Positions 43,979 through 54,800 of a DNA stretch of 64,000 nt are shown one piece after another. Source of the DNA: Virgibacillus_O sediminis. Lineage in GTDB: Bacteria > Bacillota > Bacilli > Bacillales > Amphibacillaceae. Positions within the stretch are counted from its first letter, which is position 1. The number at the start of each line of letters is the position of its first letter. The position numbers and the translations under genes are program-made. The stretch is taken from the NCBI RefSeq assembly GCF_042643265.1, contig NZ_JBHRRZ010000039.1, forward strand, positions 124,001 to 188,000, in the 5' to 3' direction. The notes beneath the pieces are model-generated. The model had not been told where the DNA came from and ran no database searches. It worked only from the letters and a program-made list of their open reading frames with translations.

Positions 43979-44130
43979 CCAGTCCTCCTTTTTCATGCTA
44001 CTGCCATGATATCATGGAAAAACCGAAAAATCATTTTTAAGTATTTTTCAACATCCAGAGGAAGTAAAATATTGAAAAAACTGATATAATAAAGAAGTAT
44101 AGTGATTTTTCAAGTAATCGGAGGGATAGA

Positions 44131-45327
44131 ATGGTACTTACAAGTCAGGAAATTATCGATCAGACACAGGAATTCGGAGCGAAAAATTATCATCCACTTC
44201 CTGTTGTAGTAGCAAAAGCGGAAGGTGTATGGGTGGAAGATCCTGAAGGCAACCGCTATATGGACATGCTCAGTGCATACTCTGCAGTAAACCAGGGGCA
44301 TCGCCATCCAAAAATCATTGAAGCATTGAAAGAGCAGGCTGACAGAGTGACGCTGACCTCCCGTGCTTTCCATAATGATCAGTTGGGACCTTGGTATGAA
44401 AAGATTTGCAAGCTGACCAATAAAGATATGGCACTTCCAATGAACACAGGTGCCGAGGCAGTCGAAACAGCCGTTAAAGCAGCACGCCGCTGGGCTTATG
44501 ACGTCAAGGGCGTGGAAGAAAACAAGGCAGAGATCATTGCTTGTGAAGGAAACTTTCACGGACGTACAATGACAGCTGTTTCCCTGTCTTCCGACGAAGA
44601 CAACAAGCGCGGCTTCGGACCAATGCTGCCGGGTATCAAACTTATTCCTTATGGTGATGTAGAAGCATTGAAAGCGGCCATCAATGAAAACACTGCAGGT
44701 TTCCTGTTCGAGCCTATTCAGGGTGAAGCAGGAATCGTCATGCCTCCAGAAGGCTTCCTGAAAGAGGCTTATGACGTATGTAAGGAAAACAATGTTCTTT
44801 ACATAGCCGATGAGATCCAGGCAGGTCTTGCCCGTACAGGGAAAATGTTTGCATGTGACTGGGAGAATGTAACACCGGACATGCATATCCTTGGCAAAGC
44901 ACTTGGCGGTGGAGTGTTCCCTATCTCTTGTGTCGTTGCCAATAAAGACATCCTCGGCGTTTTCAATCCTGGTTCCCATGGATCCACTTTCGGCGGTAAT
45001 CCGCTGGCATGTGCGGTTTCCATCGCGTCCCTGGACGTACTGGAAGAAGAAAAGCTTGCCGACCGCTCTCTGGAACTCGGCAATTACATGAAAGAAGAGC
45101 TCCAATCCATTGATAATCCAAAAATCAAGGAAGTTCGCGGTAAAGGTCTGTTCATCGGTGTAGAGCTTACCGAGGTTGCACGCCCTTACTGTGAAGAGCT
45201 GAAAGAAAGAGGCCTTCTCTGTAAAGAGACCCATGAAAATGTCATCCGTTTCGCTCCACCACTGGTCATTGAAAAAGAAGACCTTGAGTGGGCTATCGGA
45301 CATATCAAAGAAGTGTTGAAAGGCTAA
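44131..45327 (+). CDS. rocD: Ornithine--oxo-acid transaminase
   Basis: 398 residues, class III PLP aminotransferase. ENTAGFLFEPIQGEAGI and DEIQAGLARTGK frame the cofactor site; the PLP Lys is in HILGKALGGGVFPI. MNTGAEAVETAVKAARRW is the phosphate-binding loop. It converts ornithine and 2-oxoglutarate to glutamate semialdehyde and glutamate in arginine breakdown, and the product can feed proline, an osmolyte. GGAGGG before ATG. No rocA/rocG nearby. Confidence 0.95.
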   Translation: MVLTSQEIIDQTQEFGAKNYHPLPVVVAKAEGVWVEDPEGNRYMDMLSAYSAVNQGHRHPKIIEALKEQADRVTLTSRAFHNDQLGPWYEKICKLTNKDMALPMNTGAEAVETAVKAARRWAYDVKGVEENKAEIIACEGNFHGRTMTAVSLSSDEDNKRGFGPMLPGIKLIPYGDVEALKAAINENTAGFLFEPIQGEAGIVMPPEGFLKEAYDVCKENNVLYIADEIQAGLARTGKMFACDWENVTPDMHILGKALGGGVFPISCVVANKDILGVFNPGSHGSTFGGNPLACAVSIASLDVLEEEKLADRSLELGNYMKEELQSIDNPKIKEVRGKGLFIGVELTEVARPYCEELKERGLLCKETHENVIRFAPPLVIEKEDLEWAIGHIKEVLKG

Positions 45328-45340
45328 TAGTTGAATGATT

Positions 45341-45380
45341 CGCCGTATGGGCCCCGGAAGTGGCTCATGCGGCCTTTTTA
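45341..45380 (+). terminator. Terminator of rocD
   Basis: GCCGtATGgGCC / GGCtCATgCGGC stem and T5. From here to 45518 nothing recognised. Confidence 0.8.
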
Positions 45381-45518
45381 TTTAGGGCAAAGCGCTCCAG
45401 AGTTCCGATCAGTGACTGTGGCTAATCGCAAGCAGATCTGCATAGCCGCAAAAGAATGGCAGGCTTGGCCGATCATCCGCTGCAGGTGATAACGGGGACT
45501 GCTCAATTCCTGAACAAC

Positions 45519-45556
45519 AAAAAGGAGGGTCCCCATGATGGGACTGCCTCCTTTTT
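45519..45556 (-). terminator. Terminator of the DUF418 gene
   Basis: AAAAAGGAGG / CCTCCTTTTT stem with inner CCC/GGG pairing, 2 bp after the stop codon. Confidence 0.85.
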
Positions 45557-45557
45557 A

Positions 45558-46748
45558 CTATGCTTTTCTTTCTTCCCTTTCCATTCGCCGGAATGGCTGC
45601 TTCCTGCCATAGGTCAAGCTCCGCCATATCCATTCAAGCGGGCCGAATCGGTATCTGGCCATCCACCACCTGCTGAGGAAGATTTGTGCAATAAAAATTC
45701 CTGCCACCATTAAAACGGTATACGTCGGACTGACCTCTCCATACAGGCCTAAACCGATCCCGTAAAATATCAGCACACTGACAAGCGACTGCAAAATATA
45801 ATTGGACAGCGCCATTCTTCCTACCCAGCCGAACGGCCGAATAATTCTTCTTCCTGTATCCGTTACAGCAGCCAAAGTGAAGGTCACAATATAGAATAAC
45901 GCAGAAGCCACCCCGCCGATATTGTCTTGAACATAGGAGAACCAAGTTGGATTACCAAAAATGTATGGGCCTGCTTTCAAAGCAAGGAACAACACGAGCA
46001 TAACCATCCAAAGTTTTACCAATAAGGGCTTTGAGGCTTTCGGGTCATGGAGCATCCGTTTCTTCGCCAGGTACATGCCAATCAGAAACATCGGCAACAG
46101 CATGCATATCAGGATGAGAAACGAGCCGGCATTGGAAAACATCCAATCCCTGAGATTTTGGCTCCAAATATCCACTAGACTGCTGCTTTGATACTTTTCG
46201 AATGCCCGTTGGATCTCCGCCTCAAAAGCCACGCCGATATAATCTCTGGCTGCATATAATCCAAGGGTGAATAAAGCCGCACTGCCAAGCAGAATGGCCA
46301 ATGCCCATATAAGAAGGGTTCTCCCAGACACTTTTAGGAATAACAGCATCAGTAATCCAATGCTTCCATAAAAAAGCAGAATATCTCCATGCCAGATCAG
46401 AAAGGCATGAATCAATCCAAATCCGATCAGGATCAGCAATCTTCTCGTCAGAAAAGGCCTAACCCTTATCCCCTTCTTCTGAAGCCTCTCTTGCATCAGC
46501 TGGAAACCAAATCCAAACAAGATAGAGAACAGCGTATAAAAGCTCGCCTGGAAAAAGATGTCAATGACTGTAAGAGTCCATTGATCCACCGCGGACGGCC
46601 ATGCTTCCCTTTCCCCTCCATAAATGAAATACGGTGCCGAAAAAGTTCCAATATTGACCATGAATATGCCGAAGATAGCAAATCCCCTGGCTGCATCAAT
46701 CCATTCTAGACGGTTTGCTTCCTTCACTGGCTGGGCCTGTATGTCCAT
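45558..46748 (-). CDS. DUF418 (YeiB-like) membrane protein
   Basis: 396 residues with 9-10 transmembrane segments. The family start RLEWIDAARGFAIFGIFMVN and the C-terminal DUF418 block (FGWVGRMALSNYILQSLVS ... YRFGPLEWIWRSLTYGRKQP) are clear. DUF418 proteins form part of the acyltransferase-3-like superfamily with no proven substrate. The initiation ATG lacks a textbook site; GGAAAGGA lies about 10 nt upstream. Confidence 0.87.
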   Translation of the reverse strand: MDIQAQPVKEANRLEWIDAARGFAIFGIFMVNIGTFSAPYFIYGGEREAWPSAVDQWTLTVIDIFFQASFYTLFSILFGFGFQLMQERLQKKGIRVRPFLTRRLLILIGFGLIHAFLIWHGDILLFYGSIGLLMLLFLKVSGRTLLIWALAILLGSAALFTLGLYAARDYIGVAFEAEIQRAFEKYQSSSLVDIWSQNLRDWMFSNAGSFLILICMLLPMFLIGMYLAKKRMLHDPKASKPLLVKLWMVMLVLFLALKAGPYIFGNPTWFSYVQDNIGGVASALFYIVTFTLAAVTDTGRRIIRPFGWVGRMALSNYILQSLVSVLIFYGIGLGLYGEVSPTYTVLMVAGIFIAQIFLSRWWMARYRFGPLEWIWRSLTYGRKQPFRRMEREERKA

Positions 46749-46886
46749 GAAAAAATCCTTTCCCCGAAATATATTTTTTAGCAGTTATTCAATAGAATGT
46801 TCGTTAAATCCTCCATTTTTAAGTTAGAGAGTCTGTTTGCACCGTGATATAATAGATAAGCAATCCCTGTAAAGGTGGGAAATTTT

Positions 46887-47822
46887 ATGAGCAATGAATA
46901 TATGGATTTATCCAAGAATAATCAATCATCCGTAACATCGAATCAACATAGTAATTTTATCACTGATATGAAGGCATTGGTCAAATCTGGTGTCCTCATT
47001 GCTAATGCATTGCCGGTATTTGCCGGGTTTTGGCTGGCCATTCACTTCACTGGTGTTTCCTTCTTCGATCACTGGGGAAGTTTCTTGCTGGTAATGGCCG
47101 GAAGCACACTGGTGATGGCCGGGGCTCTTATTTTAAATAACTGGTATGATTCTGATATTGATACCGTCATGGACCGGACCAGACATCGTCCAACGGTTAC
47201 CGGGAATTTTTCTTTAAAGGCAGTACTGCGGATGGGCATTGGAGCCACCCTTGCCGGCTTCATCCTCTTACTGTTCACTACTTGGGAAGCCGTTCTTTAC
47301 ACATTCATCGGCTGGTTCACCTATGTCGTGCTTTATACGATGTGGTCCAAACGGCGGTATACCTTGAACACGGTGATCGGGAGCATTTCAGGGGCTGTAA
47401 CCCCTATGATTGGCTGGGCGGCCATCGATTCAGCCATCCATATCGTGCCTCTGACATTGTTTCTTCTTCTATTTATCTGGCAGATTCCGCATACCTTTGC
47501 CATTGCCGTTCGCAAATTTGATGAATATAAGGCGGCCGGGGTGAAAATGCTTCCTGTTGTCCATGGGATTGACATGACCAAACGGCAAATGGTCGTCTAT
47601 GTTGCAGCACTGCTTCCTCTGCCATTTCTGCTTCCCGCACTCGGGCCTCTATTCATGGTAATCGTAACCATTTTAAATGCCGGATGGCTTGTGCTTTCCT
47701 TCCGCGGTTTATTTACAGGGGAACACAAGAAATGGGCCTATTGGAATTTCCTATACTCCGCCAATTATCTGACGATTGTATTTTTCCTCGCAATCATCGT
47801 TACCCTGCCGGCATTCCACTGA
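46887..47822 (+). CDS. ctaB: Heme O synthase (protoheme IX farnesyltransferase)
   Basis: 311 residues from ATG 46887 (AAAGGTGGG upstream), UbiA-type with about eight membrane helices. The prenyl-binding NNWYDSDIDTVMDRTRHRP and the second KAAGVKMLPVVHG-type loop are present. It farnesylates heme B to heme O for the terminal oxidase; the ba3 oxidase genes lie 1.4 kb away in opposite orientation. A second ctaB elsewhere is possible. Adjoining SCO1 and oxidase genes support its role. Confidence 0.93.
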   Translation: MSNEYMDLSKNNQSSVTSNQHSNFITDMKALVKSGVLIANALPVFAGFWLAIHFTGVSFFDHWGSFLLVMAGSTLVMAGALILNNWYDSDIDTVMDRTRHRPTVTGNFSLKAVLRMGIGATLAGFILLLFTTWEAVLYTFIGWFTYVVLYTMWSKRRYTLNTVIGSISGAVTPMIGWAAIDSAIHIVPLTLFLLLFIWQIPHTFAIAVRKFDEYKAAGVKMLPVVHGIDMTKRQMVVYVAALLPLPFLLPALGPLFMVIVTILNAGWLVLSFRGLFTGEHKKWAYWNFLYSANYLTIVFFLAIIVTLPAFH

Positions 47823-47881
47823 CCACCGGCAGGGACGATATTTCCGTCCGTTTTCGTTTCTGTACTACCCGGTTTCTACAC

Positions 47882-47924
47882 GAAAAAAACCGGCATTGAC
47901 AGCCATCAACTGCCAGTGCCGGTT
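47882..47924 (-). terminator. Terminator between ctaB and the oxidase cluster
   Basis: AACCGGCA / TGCCGGTT arms with inner CTG/CAG pairing and T7 on the minus strand, ending at the stop of the next gene. Confidence 0.85.
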
Positions 47925-48481
47925 CATTCATACTCAGATCGGTCGATAAACATTAATTGGATAAAATATAAAAGAATGCTGATAGCAAGAAACAGAAATG
48001 CCCAACCTAGTGTCTTCTGCTCGACGATCAGGTAACTGTTGCAAAGTTGGGTGGGGGAAGCGATATAGAGCCAAGCCATCAACCCGCAAGCAGCTGCCGA
48101 TAGGATATACACGGCATTCTTCCAGGTGCCGGTCAGCTTTTTCCAGCTGTCCCTCAGCGGTACTCCGGCAAGGAATGGCAGGCTGATAAATTTAAAGATC
48201 TCCACCGCGGGTACGGTAAGTGCTTCATCCATGGTCCGCGGAAGCAGCCAGTACAGCATGATAATCATAAACAACAGGATTCCCGGCACTCCATCCTGAT
48301 TCCATTTCGCAAAAAATCCGGGGAATTTTTTCTGAAAGAAAGGGGCCATCAGCATCCCGGCAATGACCAGCAGCGGCATCTGCATATGCATATGGATGGC
48401 CATGATGGATTCTGCCAAGGCTGCCACCGGAGGAAGCGCAAGAAATAGATAGAGTGCTAATCCGTATTTAGCCTGTTTCAT
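47924..48481 (-). CDS. Membrane protein of the ba3 oxidase cluster, unknown
   Basis: 185 residues with five transmembrane segments. Met/His-rich start of the second segment (MAIHMHMQMPLLVIAGMLM) may bind metal or heme; similar membrane proteins sit beside archaeal and Bacillus oxidases. ATGA overlap of 4 bp with the upstream SCO1 gene shows translational coupling. Family not named with confidence. Confidence 0.7.
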   Translation of the reverse strand: MKQAKYGLALYLFLALPPVAALAESIMAIHMHMQMPLLVIAGMLMAPFFQKKFPGFFAKWNQDGVPGILLFMIIMLYWLLPRTMDEALTVPAVEIFKFISLPFLAGVPLRDSWKKLTGTWKNAVYILSAAACGLMAWLYIASPTQLCNSYLIVEQKTLGWAFLFLAISILLYFIQLMFIDRSEYE

Positions 48482-49110
48482 TGGATCTCCCCCTCCTTTT
48501 CCAACATGCTATTGACTTTTTCAGCGGCCCCTTCGATATCTGTATAATCCATTACGTCTGCCAGATAGCCTTCCGGGTTTACCAAGTAAAAGGCAGAATT
48601 ATGGGTGAAGTTCCCATTCTGATCCGGGATGATCACCACGCCAAACTCATCCAACAGGCGATTCAACTGCTGTTCGTCTGATATCCGGGCCATCCTCCAT
48701 GTCTCCCCATCACTGTTGAACATCATCCGATATTTTTCCAATGCTTCCGGATCATCCTGGTCTGGATCAAAACTGATACTCAGAAAGACGATATCTTCAC
48801 CGATATATTTTTCGGGAATAGATTGATATACCTGTGCTTGATTCATCTCGAGCTCCGGACAAACGTCCATACAAGCTGTATAAATAAACGTGATGAACAC
48901 ATACTTTCCGGCAAATTCATCAAATGAATACGTCCGCTCCTTACTGTCTTCCAAGGTCACTTCCGGAAAGGCGGGCTGCTCGGCACGCAGTTCATTTGTC
49001 CTTGCCGTTTCCAATGTATATGCTTGAAACCCGTCGGTCGCTGTGAAAATAAGGATGAATCCAAACAGGAGCACCATGGAAATGGAAAATTTCTGTTGTT
49101 TATTCTTCAA
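48478..49110 (-). CDS. SCO1/SenC copper chaperone
   Basis: 210 residues from TTG 49110, placed about 11 nt after GGGAGG; longer in-frame starts would add 40 residues before the membrane anchor. The anchor (about 8-25) is followed by a thioredoxin fold with CMDVCPE (the CxxxCP copper ligands) and a later His in NFTHNSAFYLV. It loads CuA into subunit II of the oxidase encoded just upstream. Coupled to the following membrane protein gene. Confidence 0.9.
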   Translation of the reverse strand: MKNKQQKFSISMVLLFGFILIFTATDGFQAYTLETARTNELRAEQPAFPEVTLEDSKERTYSFDEFAGKYVFITFIYTACMDVCPELEMNQAQVYQSIPEKYIGEDIVFLSISFDPDQDDPEALEKYRMMFNSDGETWRMARISDEQQLNRLLDEFGVVIIPDQNGNFTHNSAFYLVNPEGYLADVMDYTDIEGAAEKVNSMLEKEGEIQ

Positions 49111-49186
49111 AGGAATCACTTCCTCCCGAGTATTGTGAATCAAGCAAGAGACAGTCCGGCTGATCCCGGCTGTCTCTTTACCTGTT

Positions 49187-50867
49187 CTACCATGTACGGA
49201 ATGGAGGTGAGCCTGGAGGTGCATTGACAATCAGATCTACCACTGGGATGACATAACCCATGGAAACAACCGCAATCATCAATACAATCCATAAACCCCA
49301 GCGTTCCGTCCACTTAGGTGTTGGCCCTGCGTCTGGTTCCGGTTCGGCAATCGGGAATTCTGTCTGCCCTTTTGGAGCCCGGAACATCAGATGGAAGACA
49401 ATGTAGACCATCATCACTACGCCAATGATCAGCAGTGTTCCACCGACGGCAAGGAAGAGCAGGTATGGGTCCCAGCCCAGTGCTGTAGCATTATCCCCAT
49501 ATGTTGAATAGGATGTTCTTCTTGGTGAACCAAGCAGGCCGACCCAGTGCATCGCTCCCGCCATAAACAACATCCCCGCTGTCCAGATCAGTGTCTGGAT
49601 GACTCCAAGCTTATTCATTTTAGGTGTCAGTTCACGTTTGGACAGGTACGGAATCAACCAGTAGGCAATGCCGAAGAAAGTAAGCATTACGGTAGTACCG
49701 ACTGTAAGATGGAAGTGCCCGGTTACCCAGAGGGAATTATGCACGACCTGGTTCAGCTGGTTATTGGTCTGGGCAATCCCGCCTGCTCCACCCGGGATGA
49801 ACGCGATCATGGCAATCATTGGTGCCAGGAAACAAACATCTCCCCATGGCAGTGTTTTAACCCAGCCAAGAAGGCCTTTTGCACCTTTCCTTCTGCCGGT
49901 TCTTTCAAAGACAGCGAACATGGCGAATGCCGTCATGAGGGATGGGAAAGCAATCGATAGACTCATGAATACATGCATGAACTTAAGTCCTTGGGAGAAT
50001 CCGGGATCAATGATCTGGTGGTGGAACCCACCAGGAATATTCAGAATGACCAACATGATAATTACCAAACGGGTCAACGAGTCACTGAACAACCTTCCTC
50101 CAATGATTTTCGGCACTGCCACATACCATGCGGAGATGGCTGTCAGATACCAGATGTTCACAAGCGTATGGCCAAAGCTCCAGAATAGTGTACGGGCTAG
50201 CAGTACATTGACGGTCTCTTTCCAGCCGAATGCCCATGGAATTAAGGTGAATACTTCAATTGCCACGCCAATGCTTCCGAAGAACAGCATGACGAACACG
50301 CCGACTGCAAAGAATGATAGAAGCGGTATATGCTGGCCGCGGTTCTGTTTTCTCCATTTTGCTACATTGATGAAACAGCCGAATGCCGCCACCCATATTC
50401 CTACGACCAGAAAGACCAGGCCGATATAGAACCAGGGAGAAGCCTGCATTGGAGGATAAAAGGTATAAAGCACCGATGCTTCCCCCATTGCAATCATTGT
50501 TCCTGACATGGCCGTTCCTACTGCCATCAGTCCGAATGCGACCCAGCCCATTTTACGGACAACCGGCAACAGACCGCCCAGTGTATGTGATAACACCGCA
50601 TAAAAGTATCCGACAGTAAATAATGCAGTAAATACCAGTACCATCAACACGCCATGTCCTGTAAGTGTTTTGGTAATAGTCAAACCATGACGGAAGCTCC
50701 ATCAAGCCGGCACGGTTCAAACCCTGGAACAGACCGAGAAACCCGCCGATCAATAATGTAATGAATGCAACAGAAAAATAGGTCAATGTTAGCTGGGAAT
50801 CTTTCGGATTGATGCCCAGGGTCTTATTTGCCTTTTTACGAAATGGTTCTCTGATTGGCAATTCCAT
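49187..50867 (-). CDS. cbaA: ba3-type cytochrome c oxidase subunit I (frameshifted)
   Basis: Two frames make one heme-copper oxidase subunit. The first (50867 to about 50671) covers KANKTLGINPKDSQLTLTYF and LFQGLNRAGLMELPSWFDYY. The second (about 50671 to 49187) continues with TLTGHGVLMVLVFTALFT through the heme/Cu helices (WYLTAISAWYV, HHQIIDPGFSQGLKFMHVFM). They join at an A4 run on the minus strand (50668-50671 TTTT on plus); an A3 run would give one open frame of about 560 residues. The ATG at 50683 listed for the second part has no ribosome site. Sequencing error in a homopolymer or a true mutation. Proton-pumping oxidase of B family. Confidence 0.88.
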
Positions 50868-50883
50868 TTGATTGCCTCCTTCC

Positions 50884-51351
50884 TTATTTCACTGTAATTG
50901 TAGTCCCCATCATCTGATGCCCGGCCCCGCAGTATTCATTGCAGATCACCAAATATTCACCGGGTTCATCAAAAGTTTCCGTAATGGTCTGGATATGTCC
51001 CGGCATGACCATCGCATTTGTATTGGTGCCGGCGATCTGAAAGCCGTGGGTGACATCTTTGGAAGTCATCCGGAACGTCACTTCCGCTCCTGCTGGTACT
51101 TCAATTTCGTTTGGCGTGAAACCGAATGCCTGCAATGTCATAATGACTTCATATTTATTTTCACCGATTTCATAGACTCCTGGATTATCAAACGGAGACG
51201 TCTCATCCACTTTCTGAGGATCAATCGTATCCTTGTCACTAGGCGGCCCCATACCGAGCGCAAATGTCTGGTAGCCGGTCACAACCATGCTGAGTACCAG
51301 AATACCCACCCCGATAATCAGCCATATCTCTTCATGGCGATGCAGTTTCAT
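50884..51351 (-). CDS. cbaB: ba3-type oxidase subunit II (CuA)
   Basis: 155 residues from ATG 51351 (AAGGAGG 7 nt upstream). A single N-terminal helix is followed by a cupredoxin domain with the CuA ligands: His in DVTHGFQI, then CNEYCGAGHQMM near the C-terminus. This short form is typical of ba3/SoxB-type oxidases. It is 16 bp before subunit I in the operon. Confidence 0.92.
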   Translation of the reverse strand: MKLHRHEEIWLIIGVGILVLSMVVTGYQTFALGMGPPSDKDTIDPQKVDETSPFDNPGVYEIGENKYEVIMTLQAFGFTPNEIEVPAGAEVTFRMTSKDVTHGFQIAGTNTNAMVMPGHIQTITETFDEPGEYLVICNEYCGAGHQMMGTTITVK

Positions 51352-51364
51352 ATGAATACCTCCT

Positions 51365-51514
51365 TCATAGTCGAACCATATATAAAATGAAAAGTAACAG
51401 GAAGAACAGGACAATGCCGCCCCCGACGAACACTACTGAAGAAAATAACGCACCCTTCAATGATTCTGTTTCATGCTGATTTGCTTTCTGCTTGATCTCT
51501 TTTGCAGTTGCCAT
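51365..51514 (-). CDS. Small single-helix oxidase subunit (CbaD-like)
   Basis: 49 residues, not long enough for many ORF callers. It starts ATG 51514 with GGGGG upstream; a basic/polar start (ATAKEIKQKANQHETESLKG) and one helix (LFSSVVFVGGGIVLFFLLLF). It precedes subunit II by 13 bp in the same direction. Size and position match subunit IIa of ba3 oxidases. First gene of the operon by position. Confidence 0.72.
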   Translation of the reverse strand: MATAKEIKQKANQHETESLKGALFSSVVFVGGGIVLFFLLLFILYMVRL

Positions 51515-51671
51515 CGTTCATCAACCCCCTTGTTTATTTCTTGTCTTTATCATAATTCAATTTTGCTGGAGGATAAGTGAGATAAATTACCGGGAGCCAG
51601 TGATTTTCGTCAAACCCTGAAGATATTATGGCGAAATGGTGAACAAAGTTTATTGGTGGGGGGTTATGGGA

Positions 51672-51791
51672 TATCAGCAGGAGAGCGGTTTTATCCGCGG
51701 GTGGTCGCGGGTATCGCTAGGACAGCGCATTTATCCGCGGGTGCTCCGAAATATCGCCAGGACAGCAAACTTATCCGCTTGCACCCCGGGG
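51672..51791 (+). repeat. Three 40-bp tandem repeats
   Basis: Units at 51672, 51712 and 51752, each 40 bp, begin TATCNNNAGGA-AGC and continue with TTATCCGC in register; a fourth partial copy (TATCAGCG) follows at 51792. Units are about 60-75% alike. No coding frame with a ribosome site. Confidence 0.85.
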
Positions 51792-51805
51792 TATCAGCGT
51801 TTCCC

Positions 51806-51839
51806 ATAAAAAAACCAGCTGCCCAAAAGGGAGCTGGTT
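51806..51839 (-). terminator. Terminator of addBA
   Basis: AACCAGCTgCCC / GGGAGCTGGTT stem, T8 on the minus strand. Confidence 0.88.
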
Positions 51840-51845
51840 GGTAAG

Positions 51846-54800
51846 TCAAGGCACTCTGACGAGTAGTGCCTTGTCGAAGAAATATAGGTATGTTTCTTTT
51901 ACTGGCTGCTTCCATATATGCTCGATGGCATATCGGTACAGTTCCATCTGTGTCCGGTAACGGTTGATGAGTCTTTCTTTGACGGCATCGGTGACTTCTT
52001 CCCAAATGGCGTCCGTTTTATAATCCAGAATGATCCACCCGTCTTCTTTAGGAATCAGTCCATCAATTACCCCTTGCAGCAAGACTGTCTCATCCGAGCC
52101 GGACTGCCAATTGGCATATACCTCATTAGCTGGAAGGGTAAGACTGAATGGAACCTCCCTTTGAAAGTCGGATGCTTGTGCCCTGATGTAGGCTGCTATA
52201 TCGGAAAGATAGAATTCCTCGATGGCATGGGCGTCCACCGCGTCTGCCTCTTCCCTTGTCATAATCTCTTTATCTGCCAATCTTTCTGCATGCTCCTGTA
52301 CCTCACGGGCCGACAAAGTCCTGTCCATCGGCAGGTGCTGCATGACCGTATGCATCGCCGTTCCCTTTTCAGCAGAAGTTAGCTTTTCCTCTTTCTGCAT
52401 GAAATTCGGGCGTTTGATGATTGGAGGCCGGTATTCCTCCACCAGCTGGGTCGAGCTGTACTCGTCAGCGATTTCCCGCTGCCTTTTCACTTCAGTGACG
52501 GTTTGTTTTGCTCTATATCTGGCTGCTTCTTGATAAGGATATTGGTAGGAAAGCCTCTCCTCTACCATTTGGTGTAATTCTTCGCTCTCAGCTTCTACTG
52601 GCTTCCAATCGATTAGATGCCCTATCAGTTCCTTAGCCTCTTCCTCTGAGCGGTCTTTCTGATTGGCGAACTCACTGCCATGGACGATGGAAACTTTCCA
52701 ACTGGAAGGGTCCACCTGGATGTCATCCAACACAGCGTCATGTATTTCTTCCGTTCTTAATTCACTGCTGTTTTGATGGCGGATCAAGGCTGGCCCCACC
52801 CAGTCCAGATAGGTTTTGGAGGCCATCCGGTAATGGGCAGGCATTACCCAGTCGGCATGATCCAGCATCTTTTCCCAATCCTCCCTCCTCTTCTCAAAGG
52901 AAGGGACATTGCCGACCATCACCAGTTTTTCCTTGGCACGGGTGAGTGCCACATACAGAACACGCATTTCTTCGGCCAGCAGTTCGCGCTTCTTTTCATT
53001 TCTCAGCGCATGATAGAACAGGGTAGGATAGGTGATGCGCTTGACAGGATCAATATATTTACTGGCAAAGCCAAGGTCTTTGTGCAGCAGGTATTTATGA
53101 TTAAGATCCTGCATATTGAATTCCTTGCCCATTGCACCAACAATGACAGCCGGAAATTCAAGTCCCTTGCTCTTATGGATTGTCATAATCCGCACTACGT
53201 CTTCCTGCTCACTCAATGCCCTGGCTGCTCCCAGGTCATCTCCTCTTTCTTCCATTCTTTCAATGAAGCGCAGAAAACGGAATAGCCCGCGGAAGGAAGT
53301 AGCTTCATAGCCGCGTGCCCGGTCATAGAGGGCGCGGAGATTTGCCTGGCGCTGTCTTCCTCCCGGCATGCCGCCGACAAAATCGAAATAACCGGTCACC
53401 CGGTATATGTCCCAGATCAGTTCAGCTAGAGCCCCCTGCCTGGCCTGCAGGCGGAAATCCTCCAGTCGGCCGAGAAACTTTTCAACCGTATCGGCCGTTT
53501 TCCCGGTGTGCTGCCTGCGGTATTCCCGAAGAGCATCATAGAAGGAATTATACTTATCAGCAAGCCGGATCTGGGCCAGCTCCTCTTCATTCAAGCCTAC
53601 GATTGGCGACTTCAATACAGAAGCTAGTGGGATATCCTGTCTTGGGTTGTCGATCACCTTCAGGAAGCTGATCATTACTTTCACTTCAATTGCCTCGAAA
53701 TAACCTGTGGACAGCTCTGCATATACGGGGATCCCCTGTTTTTTCAATTCATCGGCAATGGTCGGCGCCCATGTCATCGAGCGCAGCAGAATTACGGCAT
53801 CCCGGTATTGGAAATCTCGTTGGGCTCCGGTTTCCTTATCAAAAACCTGAAGGGGTCCTCCCTCTTTCTGCCCAATCCATTCTTTTATTTTTTCTGTATA
53901 GGCCCTTGCCTCCAGCTGGGCCTTCTCCAAATCCTGAAAATCTTCGCCTTCTTCGTCACTTGATTCTTCTTCCGCTTCCCGGTCGATAATTACGAGCTCT
54001 GGGCTTGGTGATGGAAATGGCAGCTCATCATAGGATTTATTCCCATAGATCAATTCGGCATCGGCGTCATAGCTTATTTCCCCTACCTCTTCATCAAGGA
54101 TCTGCCGGAAGATGAAGTTGGTGCCGCTGAGCACCTGCTCCCTGCTTCGGAAATTGCTTGCCAAATCAATACGGGCAGCAGGATGGCCGCTTCCGGCAAA
54201 ACGTTTATACTTATCGATGAACAGGGAAGGTTCGGCATGGCGGAAACGGTAGATGCTCTGTTTTACATCCCCTACCATGAACATGTTTCCCGGCCCATTC
54301 CTGTCACTGATCAGGGTCAAAATCGTTTCTTGTACAAGGTTCGTGTCCTGATATTCATCTACCAGCACCTCGCTGAACCGGCGCTGGTACTCTTTGGCAA
54401 CCGTGGACGGAACCGGATGATTGGTGGTGGAAGCTTCATTGTCTATCAGTAGTTCCAGACAAAGATGTTCCAAATCGGAAAAGTCAACTAGTGCCCGCTC
54501 CCGCTTCTGTTCTGTAAAGCCTGCCTTAAACTGTTTCACCAGTTCTGTCAGCCGGCGGATGATAGGGGCGATCTCGCGCATATCTTCCACATGGCTGTTC
54601 AAATCACGTGTAAACCAGTTGTCCTTCATGCCATTCCAGCGTTTTTTATAGCTGTTTCGCAGCTTTTTTGTCCGTTCCTTCTTATCCTCATTGCATTCGG
54701 TTTTCTTACGTGACAATGTCTTGAAATCCGCTTGGCTGATAAAGTCGCCCAGAGCGTCCCAATTGTCCAGGCGGCTCAAAGCTCCTTGAAGCAATTCCAA

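Noticed and set aside
44110..45303. 397-codon ORF antisense to rocD
   Set aside because: Exact shadow of a clear aminotransferase gene; Cys/Phe-rich composition typical of antisense frames.
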